From: Cheilinus undulatus
Taxonomy: Eukaryota; Chordata; Actinopteri; Labriformes; Labridae
Assembly (NCBI RefSeq): GCF_018320785.1
Contig: NC_054869.1
Span: forward strand, 40,575,789-40,639,788
Direction of reading: 5' to 3'
Length of the DNA: 64,000 nucleotides
Each line of letters opens with the position of its first letter. Positions within the stretch are counted from its first letter, which is position 1. The position numbers and the translations under genes are program-made. The notes beneath the pieces were generated by a model. It was not told where the DNA came from. It searched no databases and saw only the letters and a list, made by a program, of their open reading frames with translations. This document shows positions 52,766 through 64,000 of this stretch, piece after piece.

Positions 52766-53330
52766 ATGGCTATCCAGTCCCGCAGTTCCAACCAGAACGA
52801 TTTCCAGGAGCTTCAAATGGCACACAAAAACAGTGTTGACCAATTAGGAGCTCAGATCCAGCAGGAGAGCAATCTTCTGAAGGACAAGCTGCAGAGAATG
52901 GGAGCTGCTTACAATGAACTGAATCAGAAGGATGAATCTGATGTTCTGTCTGTAAGATTTCAGGCTGATCGGCAGAAAACATCAGAAAGTCTGCAGGTCA
53001 TCATGCAGCTCAGGGTGGAACAGAAGAAGTCAGCTCAAGATGTGGCCATCCTGCAACAGAAATTTGAGAGGGAGAAGAAGCATGCAAAGCAGCTGGAGGA
53101 GCTGAGGTCCCAGCTCACTCTCCAGCTCCTTGAAAACACAAAGCTCTCCAATGAACTCAAGGATTTTAGAGAGCTTTCCATGCCTCCAAAAAGGAAATGT
53201 CAGTGACTAGAGGAGCAGTGAGAGGCCAAGATGGAGAAGGGAACATCTGACCTCATATATCCACATACAGCGGCTGCACAAATCTCTCCTCTGGAATCAG
53301 TGAGTGTGTTTACTTGGACTTGGCTAATCT
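52766..53330 (+). pseudogene. Unidentified coiled-coil coding fragment, probably a pseudogene
   Basis: An open frame of 146 codons (52766-53206) is rich in Glu, Gln, Lys and Leu with heptad-like spacing (QKFEREKKHAKQLEELRSQ, LTLQLLENTKLSNELKDF), unlike the random frames around it. Past the stop the same composition continues with two further in-frame stops (LEEQ, then EAKMEKGTSDLI) and then a likely frameshift, so the original frame was longer. A plausible acceptor GGCTATCCAG|TCC sits at 52781 and a GTGAGTG donor-like site at about 53298, so it could be one exon of a degraded gene or a retrocopy fragment. I do not recognise the parent. Confidence 0.5.
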
Positions 53331-55560
53331 GGTTATGAGTCATATCCCAGTTTTGATCATATTTGGGATACTGTGTTTACATGTGCACAGAAAAACCTGG
53401 TAATTAATGTGTACATGAGAAATACTAGTAAAAAACTAATTAAAAAAAAAATTAAACACTAAAAAAAAAAACAGCCATTGCACCTGGAGCAGATCCAACC
53501 AAACAACTGGAAAGATATGCAAAGTAACAAGTCAAGTTCAAAATACACACACAATGCAGCGAGAGCAAAGGGTCTCCAAGAGGTCAGTGGGTCACAAAGC
53601 CACAGTGGTGCCGATCATGAGAAATAATTCACTTTGAGTTGAAAAGCCACTGAATTTTACAGGGAACCGCAAAAATTAACCCTTTGAATTCATAATGTCC
53701 CTCCCCATGGGGGAAACGATAAAAGCTTGGAATCATGTTGGAATGAATGACAAATCAACCCCCAAAAAGGAAAAATAGTCCGCTGATGACATCCTGTTCC
53801 TACGTGAACCTGCAATAGAGTGGTGCAGGAATGAGTCTTTAAATGTGGAAGTGAGCTAGCAGTTTTGCACTTCTGATTTCCTTGTCTGGGTGTCTGTGGG
53901 ATTTTTGGCTGAGTTGTCAGTGAAATGCCTGAAATAAGAAAAGATTTTAACCATTTTTCTACAAACATAAATGAATCTGAAAATGTCCCCACTTTTGAAT
54001 TTTATATCGTTTCACGTCTTAATAAAGGCGTTTGCTAAAGGGCAGCTAACCAGGACTACAGCGTTTGCCTGGACGTTTACACGTCATCACCCTGAGCGTG
54101 GCGGCTGAGCCTGCCTCTCACTGGTATCCTTGGGTGATGAAATAAAATTCAGTTGACCGTGTTGTAGTTCAGTATAGCATGACGTTAGCTTTTTACTTTC
54201 ATCAATTATATTTACGACCCAAATATGATGTTATCAGTTTATGAAGATTATCTTTATGAACAAAACGTGTAAGCTTCATAAACTTTTATTGGACACAGAT
54301 TTTATCTTATTTTAAGCAATGATCCAAAAACCCTTTGAAAAATCCCTGATGAGGGAACTAATGCTAACTTCTAGGTCTTGCCTCCAAAAGGACGTCATGA
54401 CTTCACCACTCTATTCTCCTGTGATCTGTGGCCTTTTGTCTCAAGCTGTTAAGCACTGTACAATATAAAACAATAAAACATTAAAACTCCTTCAGTGTTA
54501 CATATAAAGTTTCATACTTAAAAAATCAGTTGTTTAAGAATAAAATGATCGAGAGCCCTAGCTCCATTATTAAACATTGTTCAACATAGTTCCTTTAAAC
54601 AAGTTAGGGGAATATCATTGTTGCAAAGACAAAATGAGTGCATTTTGGACTTACATTTTTATTTCAACAAAAGTAACGACTTTTACCTCAATTTTGAACA
54701 TATTTGAATTATTTTCAGTCTATAAAGTTTTAACCAACATAAAATTTTGGTCCATTTCAATGGAGAATAAACATCACAATTTTGTTTTTACTTAACTCTA
54801 CTTTTGGCTGTGGGAAATTAGTGTAGAGTCCACCAGCAGCAGCATGCATAGCTAAGTTATTTCAACTAGCCATCAATTTTAGCTTAATTTGGTGAAAAAA
54901 TTGCATACAGAGTAGAGTTACAGATTTAAACTAACAGCTCATGCGCTCTCTGTCATACTGTTTTAAACAAATAGCACACAGACAAAGAGATGCACCGGCT
55001 CCTCCAGCTCTCTCACTTCCTTTCTGCCTGTGTTTTGAGAGAATATACACACAGGGGGGAAATATCATGGACTTTGAATGTCTGACAGTCCAGCACTTAC
55101 ATTTTAGTCTCCTCCTCAGAGATGAAAACTGAGCTTACTTTTCATCAGAGTTTTATCATCAAAGATCTAGCTTTTGTTTGTCATCATCCCGTGCTTCCTC
55201 ATGTAAAAAGAGTTGTTAATGAACATTTTTAGTCATATTTTAGTTGACAGAAAATAACACTGGTTCTCCGCTACTGTGTTTTATATTGCTATCTGAAGCT
55301 CTCTAATTTTTTATTTGATTGAATTATCCACATCTAGTCATTTACTGAACTCTTAAATGTATAAAGGGAAAGAACAAGCTGTCCTTTATCAATCCTTTAT
55401 CAATTCATGGATATGAGCTAATGGAGAGCTGTCAGAGAGATGGGCTGCTGCAGCATCGGTGTGCCCACCCAGAGTAGTAGGGGGCTTGGTGCCTAACTGA
55501 AGAGCACTTCACCCATACTTCTTATGTTAAGAAAAACTCACTCATTTGCTGTTAGGAACA
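53331..55560. other. Intergenic, no gene recognised
   Basis: AT-rich. Holds a TTTACATGTGCACAGAAAAA motif region (53370-53400) resembling sequence in the mex3c 3'UTR (about 26505), a decayed dispersed repeat at 54780-55265, and short A-rich runs near 53440-53470. Confidence 0.5.
54780..55265. repeat. Dispersed repeat, copy 2 (shared with 20930-21470)
   Basis: Shares the ordered blocks GAGCTTACTTTTCATCAGAG, CATCAAAGATCTAGCTTTTG and TTTTAGTTGACAGAAAATAA with the copy in mex3c intron 3, same orientation. Confidence 0.45.
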
Positions 55561-56300
55561 AATCTGGTAAAGTCCATTCAAATGCAATAAAATTAAGATA
55601 GAAAAGTATTTAAAAAAAGATTGTGTTTCCTTTACTGAGGGGGGGTTATTGAATGTAAAACATGATCTTGTCAATCAAATTAAAATAATTTACCTTTCAG
55701 ATGCCAGTTTTATACACCTTAAGACTATATTGACAAACACAAAGAAATAATAATACTATACTTTTATTTTTAATATTATTATTGCTGGCTGACCTGTCTA
55801 ATTGTTGAACAAGAACATTGACACTGGTGCACTATTATTGTGCATGCTATGCAAGATTTTACAAAGTAATCTCACATGCAATCAAATAATGATATAGCTA
55901 AATAGTATTTTTCAAAAAATCATATTTTCTTATTTCTTTACTAAAGGGTGGTGATCAAAAGTTTATCAAGGAATTTGTCAATCAAATTAAAATGTCAACC
56001 CTACCGATACCCGTCTGGATCAAGTATCACTGAATGGCACATAAAACACAGAAAAAAATAATTCCATAATAAATTGTATCTTTAATCATCACTATCACCA
56101 GCCAACCTGTGTAAATGATGAACTAGAATATTGACAAATTTACTGCTAACAAATTTTGCAAATAGACACAAACTGCAATGCAATTAAGATAGAACAATAT
56201 TTTCTTTATTTATTTCTTATTTTCTCTATTGAATTGATTGATTATTGTCTGATTAATCAGCTAGAACACTGACTTTGGTGCATTTTTATGTTCACTGTGT
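55560..56300. repeat. Degenerate tandem repeat, unit about 305 bp
   Basis: Three blocks recur at similar spacing: TTGTCAATCAAATTAAAAT (about 55667 and 55975); GCTGGCTGACCTGTCTAATT / CACCAGCCAACCTGTGTAAA (55783 and 56095); ATGCAAT..AATTAAGATAGAA (55581 and 56178, with a partial form at 55877). AGAACATTGACACTGGTGCA and AGAACACTGACTTTGGTGCA mark a third partial unit near 56262. Confidence 0.6.
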
Positions 56301-56530
56301 GTGAGCATAGGTACATGGGTGTATATGCCTGTTTGTACCTGTGGCTGTGTGTTTGTGTGTGCGAGGGAGAGATGAAGAGGTATTTGACCTGTTACACACT
56401 CTCACAAACATTCACACACCTACACACACTCACATGCACACACTCTTATTTCTTTAAATATATACAGGCAGAAACCTCTGGCATCTATATCGGTGAATAG
56501 TCCCTATTTAAGTGTGTGTGTTTTTCTTAC
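56285..56530. repeat. TG-rich and CA-rich simple-sequence pair
   Basis: A TG-rich half (GTGTGTTTGTGTGTGCGAGG, about 56346) is followed by a CA-rich half (CACACACCTACACACACTCA, about 56411), so the two could pair as an imperfect hairpin. No coding content. Confidence 0.6.
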
Positions 56531-57904
56531 AATGGCCTGTAATCATTATTTTTGACCGATATGCTCAAAGTAAAATTTTCTATGATGCACATTTGTTCCT
56601 TAGGAAACTATATTAAACGCATGACTCCACCAGATATTGGTATAAACACATTTTAAATTCTACCTTCAAGATAAATGCACAACATGATCAAAATCATGAA
56701 TTTATACTGCTCTAGCAATGGAATAGATTTTGTTGTTTATGGTAAATGAGTGCAAAATATTTTGACAGTCAGAATACAACTGATGTGGGTATAATTCAAT
56801 GAATCAAAAATTCAAAAAAAACACATTCTTCCCAAATATCACAGACAGGATAGTCACAGCCAAAGTTATCGCAAAAATAAAACTTAAAAGTACAAAAAAA
56901 TGTCTTAATAGGGCACAAGGGTTAGGAAATGTACTGGCAACCATCCAGTTCCCAGTCAAAGAAATCTTAGATGTCTTGAGTTTTAACTAGACAGATAGAT
57001 GACGATATACTAATATAAGTTCTGCTTCATGTTTCTAATGAGCACAGTTAGTAAATGCTAGCCATGAGCACACTGAGACTAATATTGCACCTATAAATGA
57101 GAGATTCCCCTGTCAAGATTAATGATCACAATATTAGCAGGGCACAAAAGAACCATACAGTTTCATTTGTGCTGCTTCATACACAGCTGCTAATGCCACT
57201 GATTATTTTCTCCACTGTTCTTAATGAGGAGTTAATTAGTTAAGTGAAATCAGCTGCTGGGATGTTTGACTGTTTATTCTTCTCTGTCATTTCACTCTCC
57301 ACAGTACAAACCCACTTTCACTCACACATAAAGACACACAAACCGAAGTTTAAACACCCCGCTAGTTTCCAATTTGTCCCAATTACAGATGTGAATATTA
57401 CCACTGACAAGCTGCACTGTGATGATTAATTATCAGCTTTGGTAGCTAATGTACTCAGCAGGCTCCCATAATTTGACTTTAATTGTCTGTCATCTCTGCT
57501 GCTCTTTGTTTCCCCTTTTCTTATTGGTCTCTTTTTTTTACTCTGAGTCATTCTTTCAGTAAAAAAGAAAGAATAAAGTCTTTATTGATGAATTTAAGTA
57601 TTCATCTCTGGTCATTAATCTTTAAACTTTGCCTCATCTAAATAAAATGCTTTTATTGTATTTTTCATTAGGCAGAGAGGACAACACTATGATAAAAAGT
57701 GGAATAGATATCTTGACACATTACATTATAAGAACAGTTTGGAAAAAATAACAACATTAGACAAAATATGCTGAAAGACTTTCATTGGCTACACACAATG
57801 AGAGAAGGAAAATATCTCTCCACTGATAGATACAATCATAAAAAAGCGTACTGTTTTTAATTTGATCAGTTTAAAGGGGACGTAGAATGAAAAAAAAAAT
57901 TCAA
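56531..57904. other. Intergenic, nothing recognised
   Basis: AT-rich with no gene, repeat family or splice-bounded frame that I can support. Confidence 0.5.
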
Positions 57905-58118
57905 AAGCAAGTGTATAACACGAAGTGAAGAACAACAACGAGCCAAATTTAGAGTCTCCATTGAACCCAACGAGCATGTGTTTGGACTGTGGGAAGATGC
58001 AAAAGTAATAAACATGCAAACTCCACACTGAAACACCCTGCAGGCCAGGACTCAAGCCAGCAACTAAATTAGTATGCTGTTAGGTGACAGTGCTAACCAC
58101 TGCACCACTGTGCAGCTC
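57905..58118. repeat. Dispersed fish repeat, copy 2
   Basis: Includes TTTAGAGTCTCCATTGAACC, GTGTTTGGACTGTGGGAAGA, ACATGCAAACTCCACACTGA and GACAGTGCTAACCACTGCAC, the same order as in copies 1 and 3. Confidence 0.65.
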
Positions 58119-58857
58119 AAAGCAGATTTTGTTCAGATCAAATAGAAAAAACAAGAAGAAACATTTTTAATCTATATTAAAAGCCCAATTATATATTTTT
58201 TTCAAAATCAGTGGTCTTTGTGTTCAGACAGTTTGCAGATATACAGAGATTAGCAAAACATCAGTGCTGGAATAAACAGATGGATAATCATTTGACCAGC
58301 AGAGGGCAGTATGCACCAGCTCTTAGACTCCTCTCTGCTCTGTGGTTTCCTGTGTGCAGCCTGCAAAGTTTAAAAAACAGGCATTGTCTAAATTTTGAGT
58401 GGCACAGGAGATGAGTTTTAGGCTTTATTTGATAGTGAGCGATGTTGGTTTAAATGTTCTCTTTGCATTTATTCAAGGTCTTGTGGTTTTACATGAATTA
58501 TAAAATAAAACATGAGCTCAATGAAGCAAAAGAACACACTGAGATTTTGGACAGTGAATTTGAAGACAGGCTGGACTTGAAGATGAAAATAAATAAAATA
58601 TAAAATGATTTTTATTTACTCTTCAGCTTATTCAAATCTGAATTTCTTTCACAGACAGAAAGCCACAAATTGTGGGGCTTAAACAGCATCACATCACAAG
58701 TTTTATTTGTTTTTTAGAGAAATGTTTAAGTCTATTTCTTATTATATGAATAGACAAATAGTACATAAAAACAATCTGTGTTTGCAACAGCTAGGGATCT
58801 CATTTATAAATGTTGCGTATGTACAAAACCGGGCCTGAAAGAATGAATGATTTTGTT
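58119..58857. other. Intergenic, nothing recognised
   Basis: No supported gene or repeat. Confidence 0.45.
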
Positions 58858-59195
58858 GATCCCATCCATCCATTTTCTATACCGCTTATCCCGTTGGGGG
58901 TCGCGGTAAAGCTGGAGCTTATCCCAGCTGTCATTGGGCGAGGGGCGGGGCACACCCTGGACTGGTCCCCAGTCAATCACAGGGGTTAACACATAGAAAC
59001 AGACAACCAGACATGCTCACATTCACACCAACGGCCAATTTAGAGTCAACAATTAACCTAAAAAGCATGTTTTTGGTGGTGGGAGGAAGTCAGAGTACCT
59101 GGAGAGAACCCACCCACGGGGAGAACATGCAAACTCTGCACAGAAAAGCCCTGACCTGGAAGCAAACCAAGGACCTTGCTGTGAGGGAATCTTAT
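58858..59195. repeat. Dispersed fish repeat, copy 3 (longest)
   Basis: Extends further 5' than the other copies: CATCCATTTTCTATACCGCT, GGGGGTCGCGG, CCCAGCTGTCATTGGGCGAG, CACACCCTGGACTGGTCCCC, then the GGTGGGAGGAAGTC and AGAACATGCAAACTCTGC blocks. Confidence 0.75.
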
Positions 59196-59214
59196 TTTGT
59201 AAACATGATATTTT

Positions 59215-59770
59215 AAAAAATGCTCTGAGGGATTTTCTTCAAACTTTGCACAAATGTTGACTCCGACTCAGGTGAACTGATCAGATTTTGGAGGTCATAG
59301 GTGAAGGTCACTGGGCCTAGCGTTCATCCCTTTTGCCAAATCTCAAGGATTCTTTGAGTGATCATCTTTAAACTTTGAGTTAATGCCCACTCTACCTCAA
59401 GGAGTAACTGTATACATTTTGGAGAGGCAGCTGAAACCAGAACTTTACATACACTGTATGAAACTATGCATTACCTTTTTTCCTCACTGTCTGACATTAA
59501 TTTCAAAGTCACTCTCACCTCAGATCTTGTGAGCACAATATTTCAAGAATGCATTGAGGGATTTTTGAAAGATTTTGCACAAAAGAACTCTTGGAAAGTT
59601 TTTAAGGCCAAAGGTCACCATGACCTTATATACAGTATAGTGATTTGGAGTGACATTGTACCATTTGGACCAATCAAAGTACATTCGCAAGTCACACAAT
59701 CATGTACCTCATGGAGGCATCTAACTGCCAGGTGGCACTTCTTGTTCTCCATCTTATCCAGTGTGAAGAT
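59215..59770. repeat. Degenerate repeat of 'AAACTTTGCACAAA...GGTGAAGGTCACTG' type
   Basis: Related units: GGGATTTTCTTCAAACTTTG with AGGTCATAGGTGAAGGTCAC (59228-59310), GTGATCATCTTTAAACTTTG (59358), and GGGATTTTTGAAAGATTTTG with AAGGCCAAAGGTCACCATGA (59557-59622). Probably a decayed dispersed or tandem repeat. Confidence 0.5.
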
Positions 59771-59784
59771 AATAATTTTTTATT

Positions 59785-60052
59785 ACCTCTGCCAAGGAGG
59801 TTATGTGATCTGCAGGGTTTGTAAGTTAGTTTGTTAGTTTGTTTGTTAGCAACATAACTCAAAAAGTTATGGATGGATTTTGATGAAATTTTCAGGAAAT
59901 GTCAGAAATGGTATAAGGAAGAACTCATTAGATTTTGGGAGTGATCCAGATCAAAGTCTGGATACAGGCATGTTTTAAAGGATTCTTTACTATTGGGAAA
60001 TAGGGCTAATGGCGGAGGTCTGCGCTCTTCGAGTGCTTTTCTAGTTATTCAA
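59785..60052. repeat. Dispersed repeat, copy 2 (inverse of 42364-42519)
   Basis: Starts ATTACCTCTGCCAAGGAGGT and ends TTCGAGTGCTTTTCTAG, with AACTCAAAAAGTTATGGATG inside. Reverse-complement match to the smad4 intron 7 copy at both ends. Confidence 0.7.
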
Positions 60053-60289
60053 TGAACTGGTGACCAAGATTAAAAAAATACATTATTTCAAAGCTGTGAA
60101 AAATCTAATTAAATGACCACAGCCTTAAAAAATAGACAGATTTAATCTTTATAATCTTTGTAACTTCTTTGCTGACAGACCTCTTTGTTCTCACATAATA
60201 TTAGCTCAGTGACTGCAAGTGTGCTACTGTGATGGATACCTCCATTTCAATAAGATGGTTCATGAAATTTAATCCCTGCTGGATATTCC

Positions 60290-60840
60290 TCTGTCAACTG
60301 TGTGATATTAGAAAGTGGAAGCATTTAGGAACAACAGCAACAAAGCGGAAGACCACGTAAAATCACAGAGTGGGGTCAACGACTGCTAAGGTGCATGGTG
60401 TGTAAAAGCCACCAACTTCCACTTGCATTAATGTAAACACAAAAACTGTGCAGCGGGATTTTCATGGAATCAGTTTCCACGATGGAGCAGCTTCATGGAA
60501 ACCTCACATCATCAAGTTCAATGCCAAGTATCAGATGGAGTGATGTAAAGCACACTGATTTTGGAGCAGTGGAATTGTGTTCTGTGGAGTGATGAAACAC
60601 ACTTCTTTGTTTGGCAAACCTGCCTGACTACAATGGAATTTGGTGGAGGAAGGATAGTGGTATGGGGCTGTTTTTCAGGGACAAGACATTTTAGACAATG
60701 CTATTCTTCCAACTTTGTGGCAAAGCTCTTTTTTCAACATAACTGTGCACCTGTTCACAAAGCAAGGACTATAAAGACATGGTTTGATGAGTTTGGAGTT
60801 GAACAAATTGACTGGCCCCCACAGACCTGAGTGAGTGGCC
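60290..60840 (+). mobile_element. Decayed Tc1-like transposon (plus-strand transposase)
   Basis: Plus-strand translation keeps EQWNCVLWSDETHFFVWQ, GGGRIVVWGCFSG, FQHNCAPVHKARTIKTWFDE and VEQIDWPPQ, in the order of a Tc1 transposase catalytic domain. The earlier part (60305-60500) contains CGTAAAATCACAGAGTGGGG and CAAAAACTGTGCAGCGGGA, the coding region upstream, broken by stops. The C-terminal DLNPIE block is missing. Terminal repeats not identified. Confidence 0.75.
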
Positions 60841-60956
60841 ACAACCTTCCTGATTAATCTTCCCCTGAGCTTGCAAGTGATTGTAGATCTGAGAGAGCTT
60901 CCCTAAGCTCTTTGCTTCTGAAGCCTGAAACTCTGCAAGAGTTCATGGGGCAATGT

Positions 60957-61600
60957 ACAGTGTTTTCAGAAAGTATTCAGACCACTTCACTTTTTTCAAG
61001 TTTTGTTATGTTGTATTCTGCTGCTATAGTCATTTAAATTCATGTTTCTCATTTATCTACACTCAGCACACCATAATGACAAGTGAAAATGGAATTTTAG
61101 ATTTTTTTTAAAAAAAATTATGAAAACTCATAATATTTTCACATTGATGTAAGTTCTGACCTTTTGCAACAACACTTTCAATTTAGCTTAAGTTCCTCCC
61201 ATTTCTCTTGATTGTAGATCTCTCACTTACAATTTGCAAAAAAAAAAAAAAAAAAAAAAAAACCTCCATATAAAGCCCAAGTGAGCTTTAATGTGATTTG
61301 CATAGAGGAGAGGCTTTTGTCTAGCCACTCTGCCAGAAAGCCCAGATCAGTGGAGGGCTGCAGTGATGGTTGTCCTTCTGGAACGTCGTCCCATCTCCAC
61401 ACAGGATCTCTGAAGCATCAGAGTGACCATCAGGTTCTTGGTCACCTTTCTGAATAAGGCCCTTCTCCCCTTAGTGCTCAGTTTGGCTGGGCGACCAACT
61501 CTCTGAAGAGTCCTGGTTTTGCCACCTTCTTCCACTTGAGAATCATGGAGGCCACTGTGCTCTTAGGAACGTTTGGTGCAGCTGAATTTATTTGTAGCAC
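60957..61600 (-). mobile_element. Internally deleted Tc1-like transposon
   Basis: Left end TACAGTGTTTTCAGAAAGTA then TTCAGACCACTTCACTTTTT is a typical fish Tc1 terminus. The minus strand at 61347-61535 encodes KTRTLQRVGRPAKLSTKGRR and VTKNLMVTL, the transposase N-terminal paired-like domain. An A28 run sits at about 61237-61262. The catalytic domain is absent. Same family as 40820-41470. Confidence 0.75.
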
Positions 61601-62920
61601 TCCCCAGATCCAGAATGTGCTGCATCTAAAAGCTGGTGGCACCAGTGATTAAATGATGTGTGTGTGGTGGGGATTATTTTTTGGATCTTAAAAAAAGGAG
61701 TCTGGTTATTTACACGAAGACACCCATGGGGCAAAACTGATTTACAGACAAGCTGTGAGAACTGCCCAAAAGTACAAGCTTGCAAAGAAAGGTGACAACA
61801 ATTGTTGATAAGGTGGAATATTCATTCATTTTTAAGGGTTTTAGTTGTGTAAAAGCAGAAATCAGCTGCCATCTGTGATCTTCCTCCCAATGTTACACTC
61901 AATTCTCTTTACTTCCTATGATATTGATTAAAAGATTTCACCTCTAGGTGCTTTTAAACCCATGTTAAATTGGAAAGAATGGATCCACTTTCTTTTAACA
62001 GCCTTACAAGTTAAATTTAATTTAATAAAACTACATGCATGCTTAAAAAGAGTCATGGGAGCAACATTTTTTAAATTTGTGGCAAAATCTGTAAACCACA
62101 GTGGCCTTAAATGTACTCACATAAATATTTGTGTATAAGAAATGATCAGAAGTATAGTGCAGAGGTTAAAGTCATTTTGCAGATGATTATCCTGCAGTTC
62201 CTGGAGCTTCCATCAGGAACATCAAGCTATCTAAATGCAACCAAATCAAGGGAATCAATAGAAAATTATGGCCTTAATCAAGTTTTTCAGAGTGTTAATC
62301 TCATCTTTTTCCAGTTAAGATGACACTTTCAGAGCAGTTCTTGGTTGAAAAGCAGTTAAATGTGGCAGCTGGTGGCTAATTGATTAACAGCACTTTGGAC
62401 AAAAATTTCCATGAAATGCCGTGATTGACTCAAAATGATTTTCTTCAGGGGCTCCACAGATTATACTGAGGTTGATCAGACGTTGTACATCACCTTGACA
62501 ACAATCCCCCACAGGCGAGACACATGACTGTGTGTGTGTTAATGAGTGTGTGGTTCCTACACTGTACATCCATCAACTGAGTCACAAATATACGCAAATA
62601 GACAAGCAGGACAGGAGCGTAAGTGATGCGATGTGACTATCTCACTGTCTTGGGGAATATGAAGGCAGGAGAAAGTGACAGCAGCTATTTAACTACACAC
62701 AGCAGGTCTCTGTTATTACCTCCTCACTGCTTCATCTCCTCCGCCCCTTTTATTTCCATCTCAACTCAAAGCTTGAACATTTCTTCTTTTTCCTCCCCAT
62801 TTGTTAACTGCTCTCTGCCTTACTTTTCACCTGAAAACATCAATGTGGGACAAATATTATCATTGTTGGATAACATATCATCATTTTGACACGTGATATA
62901 GTCGTCAAATCGCTTATGTT
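61601..62920. other. Intergenic, no gene recognised
   Basis: AT-rich sequence with only short open frames lacking protein features. Confidence 0.5.
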
Positions 62921-62924
62921 CAAA

Positions 62925-63400
62925 TACATGAACTGCAGTATGGAGCTGGTCTTCCTTCTGCAGCTATAACAGCCTCCACCCATGTTGGAAGGCTTTCCAC
63001 AAGATTTTTGAGTGTTTCTGGGGGAATTTGTGTCCATTCATTCTGTAGCATTTATGAGGTCAGACACTGATGTTGGACCAGGAGGCCTGGCTCGCAATCT
63101 CTGTTCCACTTCATCCCAAAGGAGCTCGATGGAGTTGAGGTCAGGGATCTGTGAGGGCCAGTCAAGTTCCCCAAACTCATCAAACCATGTCTTTATAGTC
63201 CTTGCTTTGTGCACTGGATCACGTCATGTGCGTCAAAGTTGGAAGCATTTTTCAAAATGTCTTGGTATGTTAAAGTATTAATATTGTCCTTCACTGGAGA
63301 TAAGGGGTCTAGTCCAAACCCTGAAAACAGCCTCATACCATCATCCCTCCTCCACCAAACTTCACAGCTGGCACAATGCAGTCAGACAGGCAGAGCTGGC
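62925..63400 (-). mobile_element. Decayed Tc1-like transposon fragment (minus-strand transposase)
   Basis: Plus-strand text includes TCCCAAAGGAGCTCGATGGA, GTTGAGGTCAGGGATCTGTG, ACTCATCAAACCATGTCTTT and CATCATCCCTCCTCCACCAA. In reverse these encode PDLNSIELLWDEVEQ-like and GGGGMMV-like Tc1 catalytic-domain pieces. Broken by stops, no terminal repeats recognised. Confidence 0.65.
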
Positions 63401-63480
63401 AAAAGTACTCCTATTCTGTACCTAAGTGGAGTACAGATATTTGTGTGAAAAAAGACTGGTTAAAGTAGAACTAATTCAAC
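63400..63480. mobile_element. Partial hAT-type MITE terminus
   Basis: AGAGCTGGCAAAAGTACTCC, then GTACCTAAGTGGAGTACAGA, resembles the left half of an abundant fish hAT MITE. No right end was found. Confidence 0.35.
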
Positions 63481-63930
63481 TGCTTTTCTCCTTAGATCCT
63501 CGGGCAGGGGTTTCCTGGTCATTCCAAAGTCGAGGCTTAAGACTAAAGGTGACAGGGCCTTCTCTGTCAGGGCGCCTCGACTTTGGAACGACCTGCCCGA
63601 GGAGATAAGGTGTGCAATGCAGCAATGCTTGTGTATTGTCCCTGATAAATAAACGGATAAATAAATAAATCACTTCTTAAAACTCATTTTTATAGGCTTG
63701 CTTTTATGCGATGTTGTCTTCTGTCTGTCTTTTACTGTGTCTACCCTCCTCCTGTCAGTGTTCTCCCTTAAATTATCTTCTTCTTCCACAAATTTTACCC
63801 ATGTTGATCCTGATTGCTGCTGTTTATTTTCACTTCTCCTATTTGATTTTTGAGCATTTAACTCTCCCTCTGCTCTTTTTTTTTAACCTCTTTTTGCTGT
63901 TGTGTCCATTTTACCTCATTATCATCATTA
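63481..63930 (+). mobile_element. LINE 3' fragment (reverse-transcriptase C-terminus)
   Basis: A plus-strand frame reads SRLKTKGDRAFSVRAPRLWN then DLPEEIR (63525-63610), the end of L2/Rex-type reverse transcriptases, continuing in another frame to a LKTHFYRLAF-like end. A TAAATAAATAAAT segment lies at 63646-63670. Right limit approximate. Confidence 0.65.
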
Positions 63931-64000
63931 TTATGATTTTTATTAATGTATGAATGACATTTTACAGTTCCTAGCTTTCTAATTTGTGTTTTATGACTAA

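Overview
The window is vertebrate nuclear DNA, almost certainly from a ray-finned (teleost) fish. It is AT-rich, with GT-AG introns, long intergenic stretches, and many relics of Tc1/mariner-like, hAT-like and LINE elements of the kinds common in teleosts. No bacterial, phage, CRISPR or operon features are visible.

Four protein-coding genes are supported at exon level. (1) fem1c, minus strand: only the 5' coding exon (6805-7348, five-ankyrin N-terminus of the CRL2 substrate receptor). The rest lies beyond base 1. (2) tmed7, minus strand: complete in three coding exons (10050-13069, 213 aa p24-gamma cargo receptor), probably with an extra noncoding first exon near 13408. (3) mex3c, plus strand: complete in five coding exons (15425-25730, 685 aa, two KH domains plus a RING finger), with a 3'UTR of about 3.3 kb ending at the AATAAA at 28991. 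(4) smad4, minus strand: complete in nine coding exons (40333-47938, 510 aa, MH1-linker-MH2), probably with a noncoding first exon near 51952-52150.

Layout: fem1c and tmed7 are in tandem on the minus strand. tmed7 and mex3c are head to head, about 2 kb apart. mex3c and smad4 are convergent, with about 11 kb between them. From 52.2 to 64 kb only repeat relics and one broken coiled-coil ORF were seen. fem1c-tmed7 corresponds to human 5q22 and mex3c-smad4 to human 18q21. These blocks are separate in human but both belong to the ancestral segment kept on the chicken Z chromosome. The genes do not form a pathway: they serve C-degron ubiquitylation, ER-Golgi transport, mRNA control with ubiquitylation, and TGF-beta/BMP signalling.

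The most interesting biology is in gene structure. The mex3c introns cut both KH domains at the same residue and phase, the last Gly of each GXXG loop, and a 46-nt exon lies between two introns. The smad4 copy lacks the linker exon that carries the first part of the Smad activation domain. Repeat findings include nested insertions, a hAT-type MITE family with an 8-bp target duplication, a 0.7-kb element with 25-bp near-perfect ends, and a degenerate tandem array with a period of about 305 bp. I found no convincing wholly new biological system.
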